The position numbers and the translations under genes are program-made. The notes under the pieces are model-generated. The model was not told where the DNA came from and did no database searches. It worked only from the letters and a program-made list of their open reading frames with translations. Shown piece after piece: positions 7,082 through 15,349 of a stretch of DNA of 34,520 nt; within the stretch, counting starts at the first letter, position 1, and every line of letters begins with the position of its first letter. The stretch covers positions 1 to 34,520 of the forward strand of contig DASYNF010000166.1 of assembly GCA_036008685.1 (NCBI GenBank), written 5' to 3'. Source of the stretch: Actinomadura_C sp036008685. GTDB taxonomy: Bacteria; Actinomycetota; Actinomycetes; Streptosporangiales; Streptosporangiaceae.

Positions 7082-8323
7082 TCACGCCTCTCTGGTCGCT
7101 TGGTCGAGGATCGCGGGAAACGCGTCGACGAAGGACTGCGCGTCCTCGACGCCGAGGATCAGCGGCGGAGCCAGCCGTACGGCATCCGGCTGCACGGCGT
7201 TGACCAGGAACCCCGAGCGCCGCGCCGCCTCCTCGACCGCTCCGGCGGCCGGGCCGGTCAGCACGGCGGCGAGCCACAGCCCCCGGCCGCGGACGCCCGC
7301 CAGCAGCGGGTGCCGGACCGCGGCGAGCCCGGTCGCGAGCAGCTCGCCCACCTTGGTCACGTGGGCGAGCAGGTCCTCGCGCTCGATGGTGTCCAGCACC
7401 GCGGTGGCCGCCGCGGCGGCCACCGGGTTGCCGCCGAAAGTGCTGCCGTGGTCGCCCTTGGCGAAGATCTCACCGGCCGGGCCGAGGCCCACACAGGCAC
7501 CGATCGGCAGTCCGCCGCCGAGTCCCTTGGCCAAGGTCAGGACATCGGGGAGCACGCCCTCGTGCTGGTGGGCGAACCAGGCTCCGGTGCGGCCGATCCC
7601 CGACTGGATCTCATCCAACACGAGCAGCGCACCCGTGGCGTCGCAGATCCGCCGCGCCGCCGCGAAGTAGCCCTCCGGCGCCGGGACGACGCCGGCCTCG
7701 CCCTGCGCGGGCTCCAGGAAGACCGCCGCGCAGTCCTCGGTGACGGCCTCCTGCAGGGCCTGCGCGTCCCCGTACGGGACGAAGCGCACGTCGAGGCCGT
7801 ACGGCCCGAACGGCTCGCGGACGGAGGTCTTGCCGGTGATCGACAGCGCGCCCATGGTCCGGCCGTGGAAGCCGTTCTCCGCGGCGACGACATGGCTCCG
7901 GCCATTGGCCTTGGCGTACTTGATCGCGAGTTTCAGCGCGCACTCGTTCGCCTCGGTGCCGCTGTTGCTCAGGAAGACCTTGCCCGCCGCCGGCGTCGTG
8001 GCCGAACCCGAGAGAGGGTCCCCCGGGTCGCCGAGCAGGCGCAGAAGGCGCTCGGCCAGCAGCACCTCGGGCTCGTGCACGAAGAGGTTGGACGTGTGCG
8101 CCAGCGTGGTGACCTGCCGCGACACCGCTTCGGTGAGCGCGGGATGCCCATGGCCGAGCGAGCTCACCGCGATGCCCGCGATGAGGTCGAGGTATTCGTT
8201 GCCGTCGGTGTCCCACACGCGGCATCCCTCGCCCCGGGTCAGCACCACGGGGGGCACGCCGTAGTTGGGCATGAACGCCGCCTCGAACCTCGCCCGGAGC
8301 TCCCGGGATCCGTCGGCGCTCAT
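7082..8323 (-). CDS. argD: acetylornithine aminotransferase
   Basis: PLP enzyme that converts N-acetylglutamate semialdehyde to N-acetylornithine, using glutamate as amino donor. The protein is 413 aa of the class III aminotransferase fold. SNSGTEANECALKLA (119-133) binds the PLP phosphate. LVLDEIQSGIGRTG (234-247) contains the Asp that contacts the pyridine nitrogen. The Schiff-base lysine is K266 in LTLAKGLGGG. The ATG overlaps the argB stop by 4 nt (ATGA), so translation is probably coupled. It may also serve lysine synthesis as the succinyl-DAP aminotransferase, as some family members do; the sequence does not decide this. Confidence 0.97.
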   Translation of the reverse strand: MSADGSRELRARFEAAFMPNYGVPPVVLTRGEGCRVWDTDGNEYLDLIAGIAVSSLGHGHPALTEAVSRQVTTLAHTSNLFVHEPEVLLAERLLRLLGDPGDPLSGSATTPAAGKVFLSNSGTEANECALKLAIKYAKANGRSHVVAAENGFHGRTMGALSITGKTSVREPFGPYGLDVRFVPYGDAQALQEAVTEDCAAVFLEPAQGEAGVVPAPEGYFAAARRICDATGALLVLDEIQSGIGRTGAWFAHQHEGVLPDVLTLAKGLGGGLPIGACVGLGPAGEIFAKGDHGSTFGGNPVAAAAATAVLDTIEREDLLAHVTKVGELLATGLAAVRHPLLAGVRGRGLWLAAVLTGPAAGAVEEAARRSGFLVNAVQPDAVRLAPPLILGVEDAQSFVDAFPAILDQATREA

Positions 8324-9201
8324 GAGGGCACCACCATCGTTCCGATCCCTTCGTCGGTGAAGACCTCGAGCAACAGCGAGTGCGGCACCCGGCCGTCCAG
8401 TACGTGGGCCTGTGGCACCCCGCCCCGCACGGAGTGCAGGCAGGCCTCCATCTTCGGCACCATCCCCGCCGACAGCCCCGGAAGGAGCGTGGCCAGCTCG
8501 TCAGTGGTGAGCCGGTCGATGACCTCGTCGCTGGCCGGCCAGTCGGCGTACAACCCCTCGACGTCGGTCAGCACGATCAGCTTGGAGGCGTCGAGGGCGA
8601 CGGCCAGTGCGGCGGCGACGGTGTCGGCGTTGACGTTGTAGATCTCCCCGTCGTCACCGCGGGCGACACTGGAGATCACCGGAATCCGGCCGTCGCCGAG
8701 CAGGCTGTGCACCGCGCCGACCTCGACCTCGACGATCTCGCCTACCTGACCGATGTCGACGGGCTCCCCGTCGACCATCGCCGGCTTGCGCTCGGCGGTG
8801 AAGAGGTTGGCGTCCTCGCCGGACATGCCGACCGCGAACGGGCCGTGCCGGTTGATCAGTCCGACGACGTCCCGGTTGACCTGGCCGACGAGCACCATCC
8901 GGACGACCTCCATCGCCTCGGGCGTGGTGACCCGCAGGCCGGCCGTGAAGCTGGACTCGATGCCGTGCCGGGCCAGCGCCTCGTTGATCTGCGGGCCACC
9001 ACCGTGGACGATCACCGGCCGGAGCCCCGCGTAGCGCAGGAACACGATGTCCTCGGCGAAAGCGTGCCGCAGGGCCTCGTCGGCCATGGCGTGCCCGCCG
9101 TACTTGATCACGATCGTCCGGCCGTGGAAGCGCTCCAGCCAGGGCAGCGCCTCGATCAGAATGGCCGCCTTGCTCAGCGCGTGACCGCGTTTGGTGCTCA
9201 T
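8320..9201 (-). CDS. argB: acetylglutamate kinase
   Basis: Phosphorylates N-acetylglutamate; in many bacteria this is the arginine-inhibited step. The protein is 293 aa of the amino acid kinase family. It has IVIKYGGHAM near 31-40, the glycine-rich VIVHGGGPQI near 63-72, and NVNADTVAAALA near 201-212. The C-terminal SAGMVPKMEACLHSVRGGV completes the ATP site. The N-terminal helix (HALSKAAILIEALPWLERF) resembles the extension that lets arginine-sensitive hexameric enzymes bind inhibitor, so arginine feedback is likely but inferred. The ATG at 9201 overlaps the argJ stop by 4 nt; a much longer open frame upstream runs antiparallel-like through argJ and is ignored. Confidence 0.97.
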   Translation of the reverse strand: MSTKRGHALSKAAILIEALPWLERFHGRTIVIKYGGHAMADEALRHAFAEDIVFLRYAGLRPVIVHGGGPQINEALARHGIESSFTAGLRVTTPEAMEVVRMVLVGQVNRDVVGLINRHGPFAVGMSGEDANLFTAERKPAMVDGEPVDIGQVGEIVEVEVGAVHSLLGDGRIPVISSVARGDDGEIYNVNADTVAAALAVALDASKLIVLTDVEGLYADWPASDEVIDRLTTDELATLLPGLSAGMVPKMEACLHSVRGGVPQAHVLDGRVPHSLLLEVFTDEGIGTMVVPS

Positions 9202-10352
9202 GTCGAGTAGGCCGAGTTCTCGTGGACGTATTCCGCCGTGAGGTCGGTCGTCCAGATCGTGGCCGCGTGGGCGCCCGCCGACAGGTCGACCGTGATCGTC
9301 ACGTCCCGCGGGCGCAGGTCGACCTTGGACCGGTCGTCTCCGACCGAGCCGCTGCGGCACACCCACACTCCGTTGATCGCCACATGCAGCTCGTCGGGGT
9401 CGAAGGCCGCGTCGGTGGTCCCGACCGCGGCCAGGACCCGGCCCCAGTTGGGGTCCTCCCCGTGGATCGCGCACTTGAGCAGGTTGTTGCGGGCCACGGA
9501 GCGCCCGACCGTCACCGCGTCCAGGTCGCTGGCGGCGCCGACGACCTCGATGGCGATGGCCTTGGACGCCCCCTCGGCGTCGACCAGGAGCTGCCTGGTC
9601 AGGTCGGCGCAGATGTCGGTGAGGACGGCGGTCAGCTCCTCCTCGGCCGGCGTCACCCCACTGGCTCCGCTGGCGAGCAGCAGCACCGAGTCGTTGGTGG
9701 ACAGGCACCCGTCGGCGTCGAGCCGGTCGAAGGTGACCGCCGTGGCCGCGCGCAGCGCCCGGTCCAGGACGTCCGGATGCACGTCGGCGTCGGTGGTGAG
9801 GACGCACAGCATCGTGGCCAGCGCGGGCGCGAGCATCCCCGCCCCCTTGGCCATCCCGCCGACCGTGTAACCCTCCGCGCGGCGAAAAGCGATCTTGCCG
9901 ACGGTGTCCGTCGTACGGATGGCGTCCGCGGCCGCGAGCCCCCCGTCGCCGCGCGACAACTGGGCCGCGGCCTCGTCGATGCCACTGAGGATCTTGTCGA
10001 TCGGCAGCCGCTCGCCGATGAGTCCGGTGGAGCAGACCGCCACCTCACCGGCGGAGTCGTCGAGGAGCCCCGCGAGTTTCTCGGCCATCGCGTGCGCGTC
10101 CTGGAACCCCGCGGGCCCCGTGCACGCGTTGGCGCCGCCCGAGTTGAGCACGACCGCCCGCAGCCGGCCGCCCTTGATCACCTGCTCGGACCACAGCACC
10201 GGGGCGGCCTTGACGCGGTTGCGGGTGAACACCGCCGCGGCGGCCCGGGAGGGTCCGTCGTTGACCACGAGGGCGAGATCGCGGGCCCCGCCGTCCTTGA
10301 CACCGGCGCTGACGCCGGCGGCACGGAACCCGAGGGGTGCTGTGACACTCAT
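9198..10352 (-). CDS. argJ: bifunctional ornithine acetyltransferase / N-acetylglutamate synthase
   Basis: Moves the acetyl group from N-acetylornithine to glutamate, recycling it for the first step of the pathway. The protein is 384 aa. The family self-cleaves before a conserved threonine to give alpha and beta chains; here that is T180 in KGAGMLAPALATML. The oxyanion-hole STGLIGE is at about 108-114, and CLSTNDSVLL follows the nucleophile domain. ATG start with GGAG 6 nt upstream. No argA or argE-type gene is in the window, which fits the cyclic pathway. Whether it is bifunctional or only an ornithine acetyltransferase cannot be read from the sequence. Confidence 0.97.
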   Translation of the reverse strand: MSVTAPLGFRAAGVSAGVKDGGARDLALVVNDGPSRAAAAVFTRNRVKAAPVLWSEQVIKGGRLRAVVLNSGGANACTGPAGFQDAHAMAEKLAGLLDDSAGEVAVCSTGLIGERLPIDKILSGIDEAAAQLSRGDGGLAAADAIRTTDTVGKIAFRRAEGYTVGGMAKGAGMLAPALATMLCVLTTDADVHPDVLDRALRAATAVTFDRLDADGCLSTNDSVLLLASGASGVTPAEEELTAVLTDICADLTRQLLVDAEGASKAIAIEVVGAASDLDAVTVGRSVARNNLLKCAIHGEDPNWGRVLAAVGTTDAAFDPDELHVAINGVWVCRSGSVGDDRSKVDLRPRDVTITVDLSAGAHAATIWTTDLTAEYVHENSAYST

Positions 10353-10425
10353 GTGCTTCTCCGTCCCATCCGCCGCTTCGGCGGGTTCGAACCATCGGCC
10401 CGGCCCTTCGTCACCCGGAGGTCCC

Positions 10426-11454
10426 TCATGGGGCGACTCCGATGGTGGTGAGGCCGAGTTCTTCCGGCAGGCCGAGGGCGAGGTTGGCGCTCTGCACGGC
10501 GCCGCCGGCGGTGCCCTTGGTCAGGTTGTCCATGGCCGCCACGGCGATGATGCGGCCGGCCCGTTCGTCCAGAGCGACCTGGACCAGCGCCGTGTTGGCG
10601 CCCAGGGTCATCGCGGTCGCGGGCCATCGGCCCTCGGGGAGCAGATCGGCGAACGGTTCCTCTGCATAGGCGGCCTCGTAGGCCTGGCGCAGCGTCTCCG
10701 GCGAAAGACCCGGGCGGGCCTTGGCCGTGCAGGTGGCGAGGATGCCGCGGCTCATCGGCGCCAGGGTCGGCGTGAACGACACGGTGACGGGCTCGCCGGC
10801 CACCGCGCTCAGGTTCTGGACCATCTCCGGCGTGTGACGGTGGACCCCGCCGGCCCCATAGGCGCTCATCGAGCCCATGACCTCGCTGCCGAGCAGGTGC
10901 GTCTTCGCGGACCGGCCCGCGCCCGAGGTTCCGGACGCCCCGACCACCACCGCGTCGGGTTCGGCGAGCCCGGCGGCGTAGGCGGGGAACAGCGCGAGCG
11001 TCGCGACCGTGGGATAGCAGCCGGGGACCGCGATCCGCCTGGCCGCACGCAGCCGGTCCCGGTTGCCGGGCAGCTCGGGCAGGCCGTACGGCCAGGTCCC
11101 CGCGTGCGGCGAGCCGTAGAAGTGCTCCCAGTCGGCCGGGTCCTCGAGCCGGAAGTCGGCGCCGCAGTCGAGCACCAGGACGTCCTCCCCGAGGCCCGTG
11201 GCCAACGGCCCGGACTGCCCGTGCGGGAGGGCCAGGAACACGACGTCGTGGCCGGCGAGCGTCTCCGGTGTGGTCTCCGCCAGCACCCGGTCGCGCAAGG
11301 GGCGCAGTTGCGGGTGATGTGCCCCCAGTTCGGTGCCGGCGCTGGTGCCCGCCGTGAGCGTGCCGATCTCGAACCTCGGATGTCCCGCGAGGATGCGCAG
11401 CAGTTCACCGCCCGCATATCCGCTCGCGCCCGCGACCGCCACCCGGAGTCCCAC
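10426..11454 (-). CDS. argC: N-acetyl-gamma-glutamyl-phosphate reductase
   Basis: NADPH-dependent reduction of acetylglutamyl phosphate to the semialdehyde. The protein is 342 aa. The N-terminal Rossmann motif is AGASGYAGGELLR (8-20). The catalytic Cys is C146 in VPGCYPT. SGTSGAGRS follows in the substrate domain, and the C-terminal GNTALVQ-type block reads GANTALVQ. The GTG start is followed by GLRVAVAGASGY, as expected for the family; the Shine-Dalgarno is weak (AGAGG about 12 nt upstream). It is the first gene of the cluster, and its promoter overlaps candidate ARG boxes. argJ starts 73 bp downstream. Confidence 0.97.
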   Translation of the reverse strand: MGLRVAVAGASGYAGGELLRILAGHPRFEIGTLTAGTSAGTELGAHHPQLRPLRDRVLAETTPETLAGHDVVFLALPHGQSGPLATGLGEDVLVLDCGADFRLEDPADWEHFYGSPHAGTWPYGLPELPGNRDRLRAARRIAVPGCYPTVATLALFPAYAAGLAEPDAVVVGASGTSGAGRSAKTHLLGSEVMGSMSAYGAGGVHRHTPEMVQNLSAVAGEPVTVSFTPTLAPMSRGILATCTAKARPGLSPETLRQAYEAAYAEEPFADLLPEGRWPATAMTLGANTALVQVALDERAGRIIAVAAMDNLTKGTAGGAVQSANLALGLPEELGLTTIGVAP

Positions 11455-11484
11455 GTCAGCTCAGCACCTCTCACTCGCTGTTGA

Positions 11485-11519
11485 GTAAGAGTATGCATTG
11501 GTCTGGATGAATATCCAAA
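11485..11519 (-). promoter_or_regulatory. argC promoter overlapping candidate ARG boxes
   Basis: On the minus strand, TTGGAT (11513-11518) and CATACT (11490-11495) are 17 bp apart, a plausible -35/-10 pair about 35 bp before the argC GTG. The same DNA holds the palindrome TGGAT-GAAT-ATCCA (11504-11517) and ATGCAT (11493-11498). This is a short AT-rich island in high-GC DNA. ArgR typically binds two adjacent 18-bp imperfect palindromes with ATTCA/TGCAT half-sites. Its position over the promoter would let ArgR block transcription of the whole cluster. Confidence 0.65.
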
Positions 11520-11575
11520 CACGTGACCCGGGTTTCTCAGCATGCGGACATCCTGTAAGGGCCGGAACGCGGACA

Positions 11576-11617
11576 ACCGCACGATCACGCACGTGATCTT
11601 CGGCGTGATCGTGCGGT
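11576..11617 (-). terminator. perfect 15-bp hairpin after pheT
   Basis: ACCGCACGATCACGC (11576-11590) and its exact reverse complement (11603-11617) flank a 12-nt loop, 22 bp after the pheT stop. There is no U-tract on the minus strand, so this is the U-less actinobacterial type. It separates pheST transcription from the argC promoter. Confidence 0.7.
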
Positions 11618-11639
11618 CGCCCGCGGAGGGTGGCCCGGG

Positions 11640-14120
11640 TCAGGCGCGCAGGACGGCTCCGGTGCGCCGGGCCGCCTCGGCCACGGCGGCGTCGCGCGCG
11701 GCGCTCGCCTCCTCGGCCGTGAGGGTACGGTCGGAGGCGCGGAAACGCAGCGTGTAGGCCAGGGACTTGCACCCTTCCGCAACCTGCTCGCCGGTGTAGA
11801 CGTCGAAGAGCCGGATGGACTCCAGGAGCTCTCCGGCCCCCTCGCGCAGACCCGCCTCGACGTCCGCGGCCGGCACGGCCTCGTCGACGGCCAGTGCCAC
11901 ATCCTGGGTGGCGACCGGATAGCCCGGCACGTGCGGGGCCCGGATCGTGCCGGCGACCCCCAGCCGGCCGAGGTCGAGCTCCATGGCACAGGTCCGCGGT
12001 GGCAGTCCGTACGCCTGGATCACCCGGGGATGGAGCTCACCGGCGTGCCCGATGAGCTCCTCGCCGGCGTAGAGGGCCGCGCACCGGCCCGGGTGCCAGG
12101 GAGCGTGCCGGTCGGCGCGGACGGCCGGCTCGACCCCGGCCTCACGGGCCACCATCCGGACGGCCTCGATCGCGTCCGCCCAGTCGGCCGGGCGTCCCGG
12201 GCCCCACCAGCCGGCCGGTTCACGGTGTCCGGCGAGCACCGCGCCGATCCGCAGCGGCTGATCGGGCAGGGCCGCCTCGATGGAGGCGATCTCCTCGGCG
12301 GTCGGGCCCCGGTCGACCGGCAGCCGCGGAGGCTTGGGGGCGTTGAGCCGCGGACGATAGACCACGCCCATCTCGAAGAGCGCGACGTCGGAGAACCCGC
12401 GGCCGGCGTTGCGGGCCAGGGCCCTGAGCAGCCCCGGCAGAAGCGTCGTCCGCAGCAGGGGCTCGTCCTCCGACAGCGGGTTGGCCAGCCGGAGCGCGTG
12501 CCGACGCGGATCGTCGGCCGGCAGCTGCAGTGCGTCGCCGTCCTGCTCCCCCACGAAGGGGAAGTTCAGCACCTCGACATAGCCCGCCTCCGCGAGCGCA
12601 CGGCCGACCCGGCGACGCAGCCGCTGAGCCGGCGTCAGCCCGCGGCCGGCCACCGAACGCGGCGGCCGGGCCGGGATGTTCTCATAGCCCTCGAGCCGGA
12701 TGACCTCCTCGGCGAGGTCGCTGGGATCGGTGAGGTCGGGGCGCCAGGTCGGCGGGGTCACGGTGAGCACGTCCTCCCCCGCGACCTGGCAGCCGACCTC
12801 CTCCAGCCGGCGGACCACGGTGGCCCGGCCGTAGGCCATGCCCGCGATCCGGTCCGGGTGATCGGCCGGCATCGTGACCGTGACCGGCTCGACGGGAACC
12901 CGCTCGTGCGTGACCCCGGGCGCGATCTCGGCACCGCCGAGCTCGGCCAGCATCCGGGCCGCCCGGGCCGAGGCCCGCAGCGGCAGCTCCCGGTCCACGC
13001 CCCGCTCGAAGCGGTAGGACGCCTCGCTGTGCAGCCTGTGCCGGCGTGACATCCGGGCGACCCCGGTGGGAGAGAAGTGGGCCGCCTCGATCACCATGTC
13101 GGTGGAATCGCCGTCGATCTCGGTCCGCAGCCCGCCCATGGTCCCGGCCATCGAGATCGGACCGGAGTCATCGGTGATCAGGATGTCGTCGGGATGCAGC
13201 TCGCGCACCACGTGATCGAGGGTCTCCAGCCGCTCACCCGGCTCGGCGCGGCGGACGACGATCGGACCGTTGAGCTTGGCCCGGTCGAAGGCGTGCAGCG
13301 GCTGGCCCATTTCCAGCATGACGTAGTTGGTCACGTCCACGGCCGGCGAGACCGGCCGCATGCCGCACAGCCGCAGCCGCCGGCGCAGCCACATCGGGCT
13401 CACCGCCGACGGATCGAAGCCGCGCACCTCCCGCAGGACGAAGCGGTCGCACGCGGCCGGGTCGGCGATCCCCGCGGGGTGGGCGGTGGCCTCGCCGTCC
13501 GGGAGCGGCTCGATGCCGGCGGGGTCCCGGAACCGCACCGCGAAGGCCGTCGCCACCTCACGGGCGATGCCGCGGATCGAGGCGGTGTAACCCCGGTCCG
13601 GGGTGACGGCGACGTGGAGCACGTCCTCGCGCAGCCCCAGCAACCCGACGGCGTCCTGTCCGGGCTCCGTGCCGATCCCCGCGGGCAGCACCAGGATGCC
13701 GCCGTGATCGTCTCCCATGCCGAGCTCCGGCTCGGAACAGATCATGCCCGCCGACATCCGGCCATAGGTCTTGCGTGCGCCGATCTCGAAGCCACCCGGC
13801 AGCACACCGCCCGGCAGGATGACGACCACCAGGTCACCGGCGGCGAAGTTGGTGGCGCCGCAGACGATGCTCTGGGGCTCTCCCGTGCCATTGGCCGGGC
13901 CGACGTCCACCTGGCAGTGGCGGATCGGCTTCTTGAATCCGGTGAGCTCCTCGATCTCGAGGACCCGGCCGACCACGAGCGGTCCGGTGAGGTCGGCGCC
14001 GAGCTCTTCGACGCTTTCGACCTCCAGTCCCGCGGCGATCAGCCGGTCGGCCACCTCCCGCGCGCCGACCCCCTCGGGCAGGTCGACGTGCTCACGCAGC
14101 CACGAAAGCGGGACCCGCAT
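11640..14120 (-). CDS. pheT: phenylalanyl-tRNA synthetase beta subunit
   Basis: Large subunit of the alpha2-beta2 PheRS. The 826-aa length is normal. Domains in order: EMAP-type tRNA-binding fold at about 40-155 (VGRVLEIEELTGFKKPIRHCQVD); B3/B4 domain at about 210-380, which edits mischarged Tyr-tRNA-Phe; B5 domain at about 400-470; catalytic-like core at about 490-690; and the C-terminal anticodon-binding FDX-ACB domain from HVPGYPVATQDVALAVD onward. The ATG shares its A with the pheS stop (TGATG), so the subunits are translationally coupled. The start MRVPLSWLREHVDLP is family-typical. It is followed by a 15-bp hairpin terminator. Confidence 0.98.
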   Translation of the reverse strand: MRVPLSWLREHVDLPEGVGAREVADRLIAAGLEVESVEELGADLTGPLVVGRVLEIEELTGFKKPIRHCQVDVGPANGTGEPQSIVCGATNFAAGDLVVVILPGGVLPGGFEIGARKTYGRMSAGMICSEPELGMGDDHGGILVLPAGIGTEPGQDAVGLLGLREDVLHVAVTPDRGYTASIRGIAREVATAFAVRFRDPAGIEPLPDGEATAHPAGIADPAACDRFVLREVRGFDPSAVSPMWLRRRLRLCGMRPVSPAVDVTNYVMLEMGQPLHAFDRAKLNGPIVVRRAEPGERLETLDHVVRELHPDDILITDDSGPISMAGTMGGLRTEIDGDSTDMVIEAAHFSPTGVARMSRRHRLHSEASYRFERGVDRELPLRASARAARMLAELGGAEIAPGVTHERVPVEPVTVTMPADHPDRIAGMAYGRATVVRRLEEVGCQVAGEDVLTVTPPTWRPDLTDPSDLAEEVIRLEGYENIPARPPRSVAGRGLTPAQRLRRRVGRALAEAGYVEVLNFPFVGEQDGDALQLPADDPRRHALRLANPLSEDEPLLRTTLLPGLLRALARNAGRGFSDVALFEMGVVYRPRLNAPKPPRLPVDRGPTAEEIASIEAALPDQPLRIGAVLAGHREPAGWWGPGRPADWADAIEAVRMVAREAGVEPAVRADRHAPWHPGRCAALYAGEELIGHAGELHPRVIQAYGLPPRTCAMELDLGRLGVAGTIRAPHVPGYPVATQDVALAVDEAVPAADVEAGLREGAGELLESIRLFDVYTGEQVAEGCKSLAYTLRFRASDRTLTAEEASAARDAAVAEAARRTGAVLRA

Positions 14121-15229
14121 CAGATCTCCATCCCGAACGGGAGGGCGAACCGCACGTCACCCTCGACCATGTCGTGCATGTCCTCCACACCGTGCCGGAA
14201 CATCAGCGAGCGCTCGACGCCGAGCCCGAAGGCCCAGCCGCTGTAGCGGTCCGGATCGATCCCGGCCGCCACGAGCACGCGCGGATTGACCATGCCGCAG
14301 CCGCCGAGCTCGATCCATCCCTCCGACCGGCAGGTCCGGCAGGGCTCGCCGCCGGCCTCGACGGAGACGCCCCGGCAGACGAAACACTGCATGTCGACCT
14401 CGGCCGACGGCTCGGTGAACGGGAAGTAGTAGGGCCGGAACCTGGTCTTCAGGCCGGCACCGAACATGCCCGTGACGAACGCGTCGATGGCGCCGCGCAG
14501 GTCGGCCATGCTGATGCCCTCGTCGACGACCAGACCTTCCATCTGGTGGAACACGGGGCTGTGCGTGGCGTCCAGCTCGTCGGTGCGGAAGGTCTTGCCC
14601 GTGCAGACCACGTAGACAGGGAGCTCACGGGTCAGCAGCGCGCGGATCTGCACCGGGGAGGTGTGAGTGCGCAGCACCAGGCCGGAGTCCTCGGACTCCA
14701 CGAAGAAGGTGTCCTGCATCTCCCGCGCCGGGTGGGCCGGCGGGAAGTTGAGCGCGTCGAAGTTGAACCACTCCGCCTCGACCTCGGGCCCCTCGGCGAT
14801 CTCGAACCCCATGGAGACGAAGACGTCGGCCATCCGCTCCTGGACCAGGGTCAGCGGGTGCCGCGCGCCGCGCGGAGCGCGGTCCCACGGCAGGGTGACG
14901 TCGACGGCCTCCTCGACGAGCACGCGCTGGTCGCGCTCCTCCTCGAGCTCGGACTGCCGGCTCTTGAGCGCCTCGGTGACCTCCCTTCGGGCGCCGCCGA
15001 CGCGCTTGCCGGCCTCGGCCTTGGCGTGCGGTGGCAGAGCGCCGATCTCGCGGTTGGCCAGGGCCAGCGGAGCCTGGTCCCCCGCGTGCGCGAGCCGGAT
15101 CCGTTTGAGCTCGTCGAGATCGCCGGCGGCGGCGATGGCGCTGATCGCCTCGTCCCGCATCCGGGCCACCTCGTCCGGGTGGAGTGAGCTGACCTCGACA
15201 GGGTCATATGACTTGTTCGGTGCAGACAT
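14120..15229 (-). CDS. pheS: phenylalanyl-tRNA synthetase alpha subunit
   Basis: Catalytic subunit of PheRS, class II. The protein is 369 aa. An N-terminal coiled-coil arm (about 20-110), which contacts tRNA, is followed by the class II core. GFEIAEGPEVEAEWFNFDALN is the motif 1 region. RTHTSPVQIR and VVCTGKTFRTDELDATHSPVFHQ form the motif 2 region. GWAFGLGVERSLMF is motif 3. ATG start with GAGG upstream. The upstream histidine kinase gene ends 120 bp before it; that gap holds a possible TACCCT -10 element. I looked there for a Phe-rich leader peptide and did not find one. Confidence 0.98.
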   Translation of the reverse strand: MSAPNKSYDPVEVSSLHPDEVARMRDEAISAIAAAGDLDELKRIRLAHAGDQAPLALANREIGALPPHAKAEAGKRVGGARREVTEALKSRQSELEEERDQRVLVEEAVDVTLPWDRAPRGARHPLTLVQERMADVFVSMGFEIAEGPEVEAEWFNFDALNFPPAHPAREMQDTFFVESEDSGLVLRTHTSPVQIRALLTRELPVYVVCTGKTFRTDELDATHSPVFHQMEGLVVDEGISMADLRGAIDAFVTGMFGAGLKTRFRPYYFPFTEPSAEVDMQCFVCRGVSVEAGGEPCRTCRSEGWIELGGCGMVNPRVLVAAGIDPDRYSGWAFGLGVERSLMFRHGVEDMHDMVEGDVRFALPFGMEI

Positions 15230-15322
15230 GGTGATTTCGGTCCTCGGCCGCTCGTTGCGTTCATGGGCCCTGGAGGGCGGACTCGACCGCCCGCGACCCC
15301 ACGGTCACGAACTGATGGGGAA

Positions 15323-15328
15323 AGGGTA
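15323..15328 (-). promoter_or_regulatory. possible -10 element for pheST
   Basis: TACCCT on the minus strand lies about 95 bp before the pheS ATG, after the kinase gene ends. The same hexamer with a following T occurs before the infC leader. No clear -35 is visible, so pheST might instead be read from the kinase promoter. Confidence 0.3.
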
Positions 15329-15349
15329 TCCGCACTGCCCGCGCAGAGC

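Noticed and set aside
15230..15349. Phe-rich leader peptide or T-box before pheS
   Set aside because: No frame with Phe codons and no T-box core sequence. Only a GGGCGG/CCGCCC stem and a -10-like hexamer are seen.
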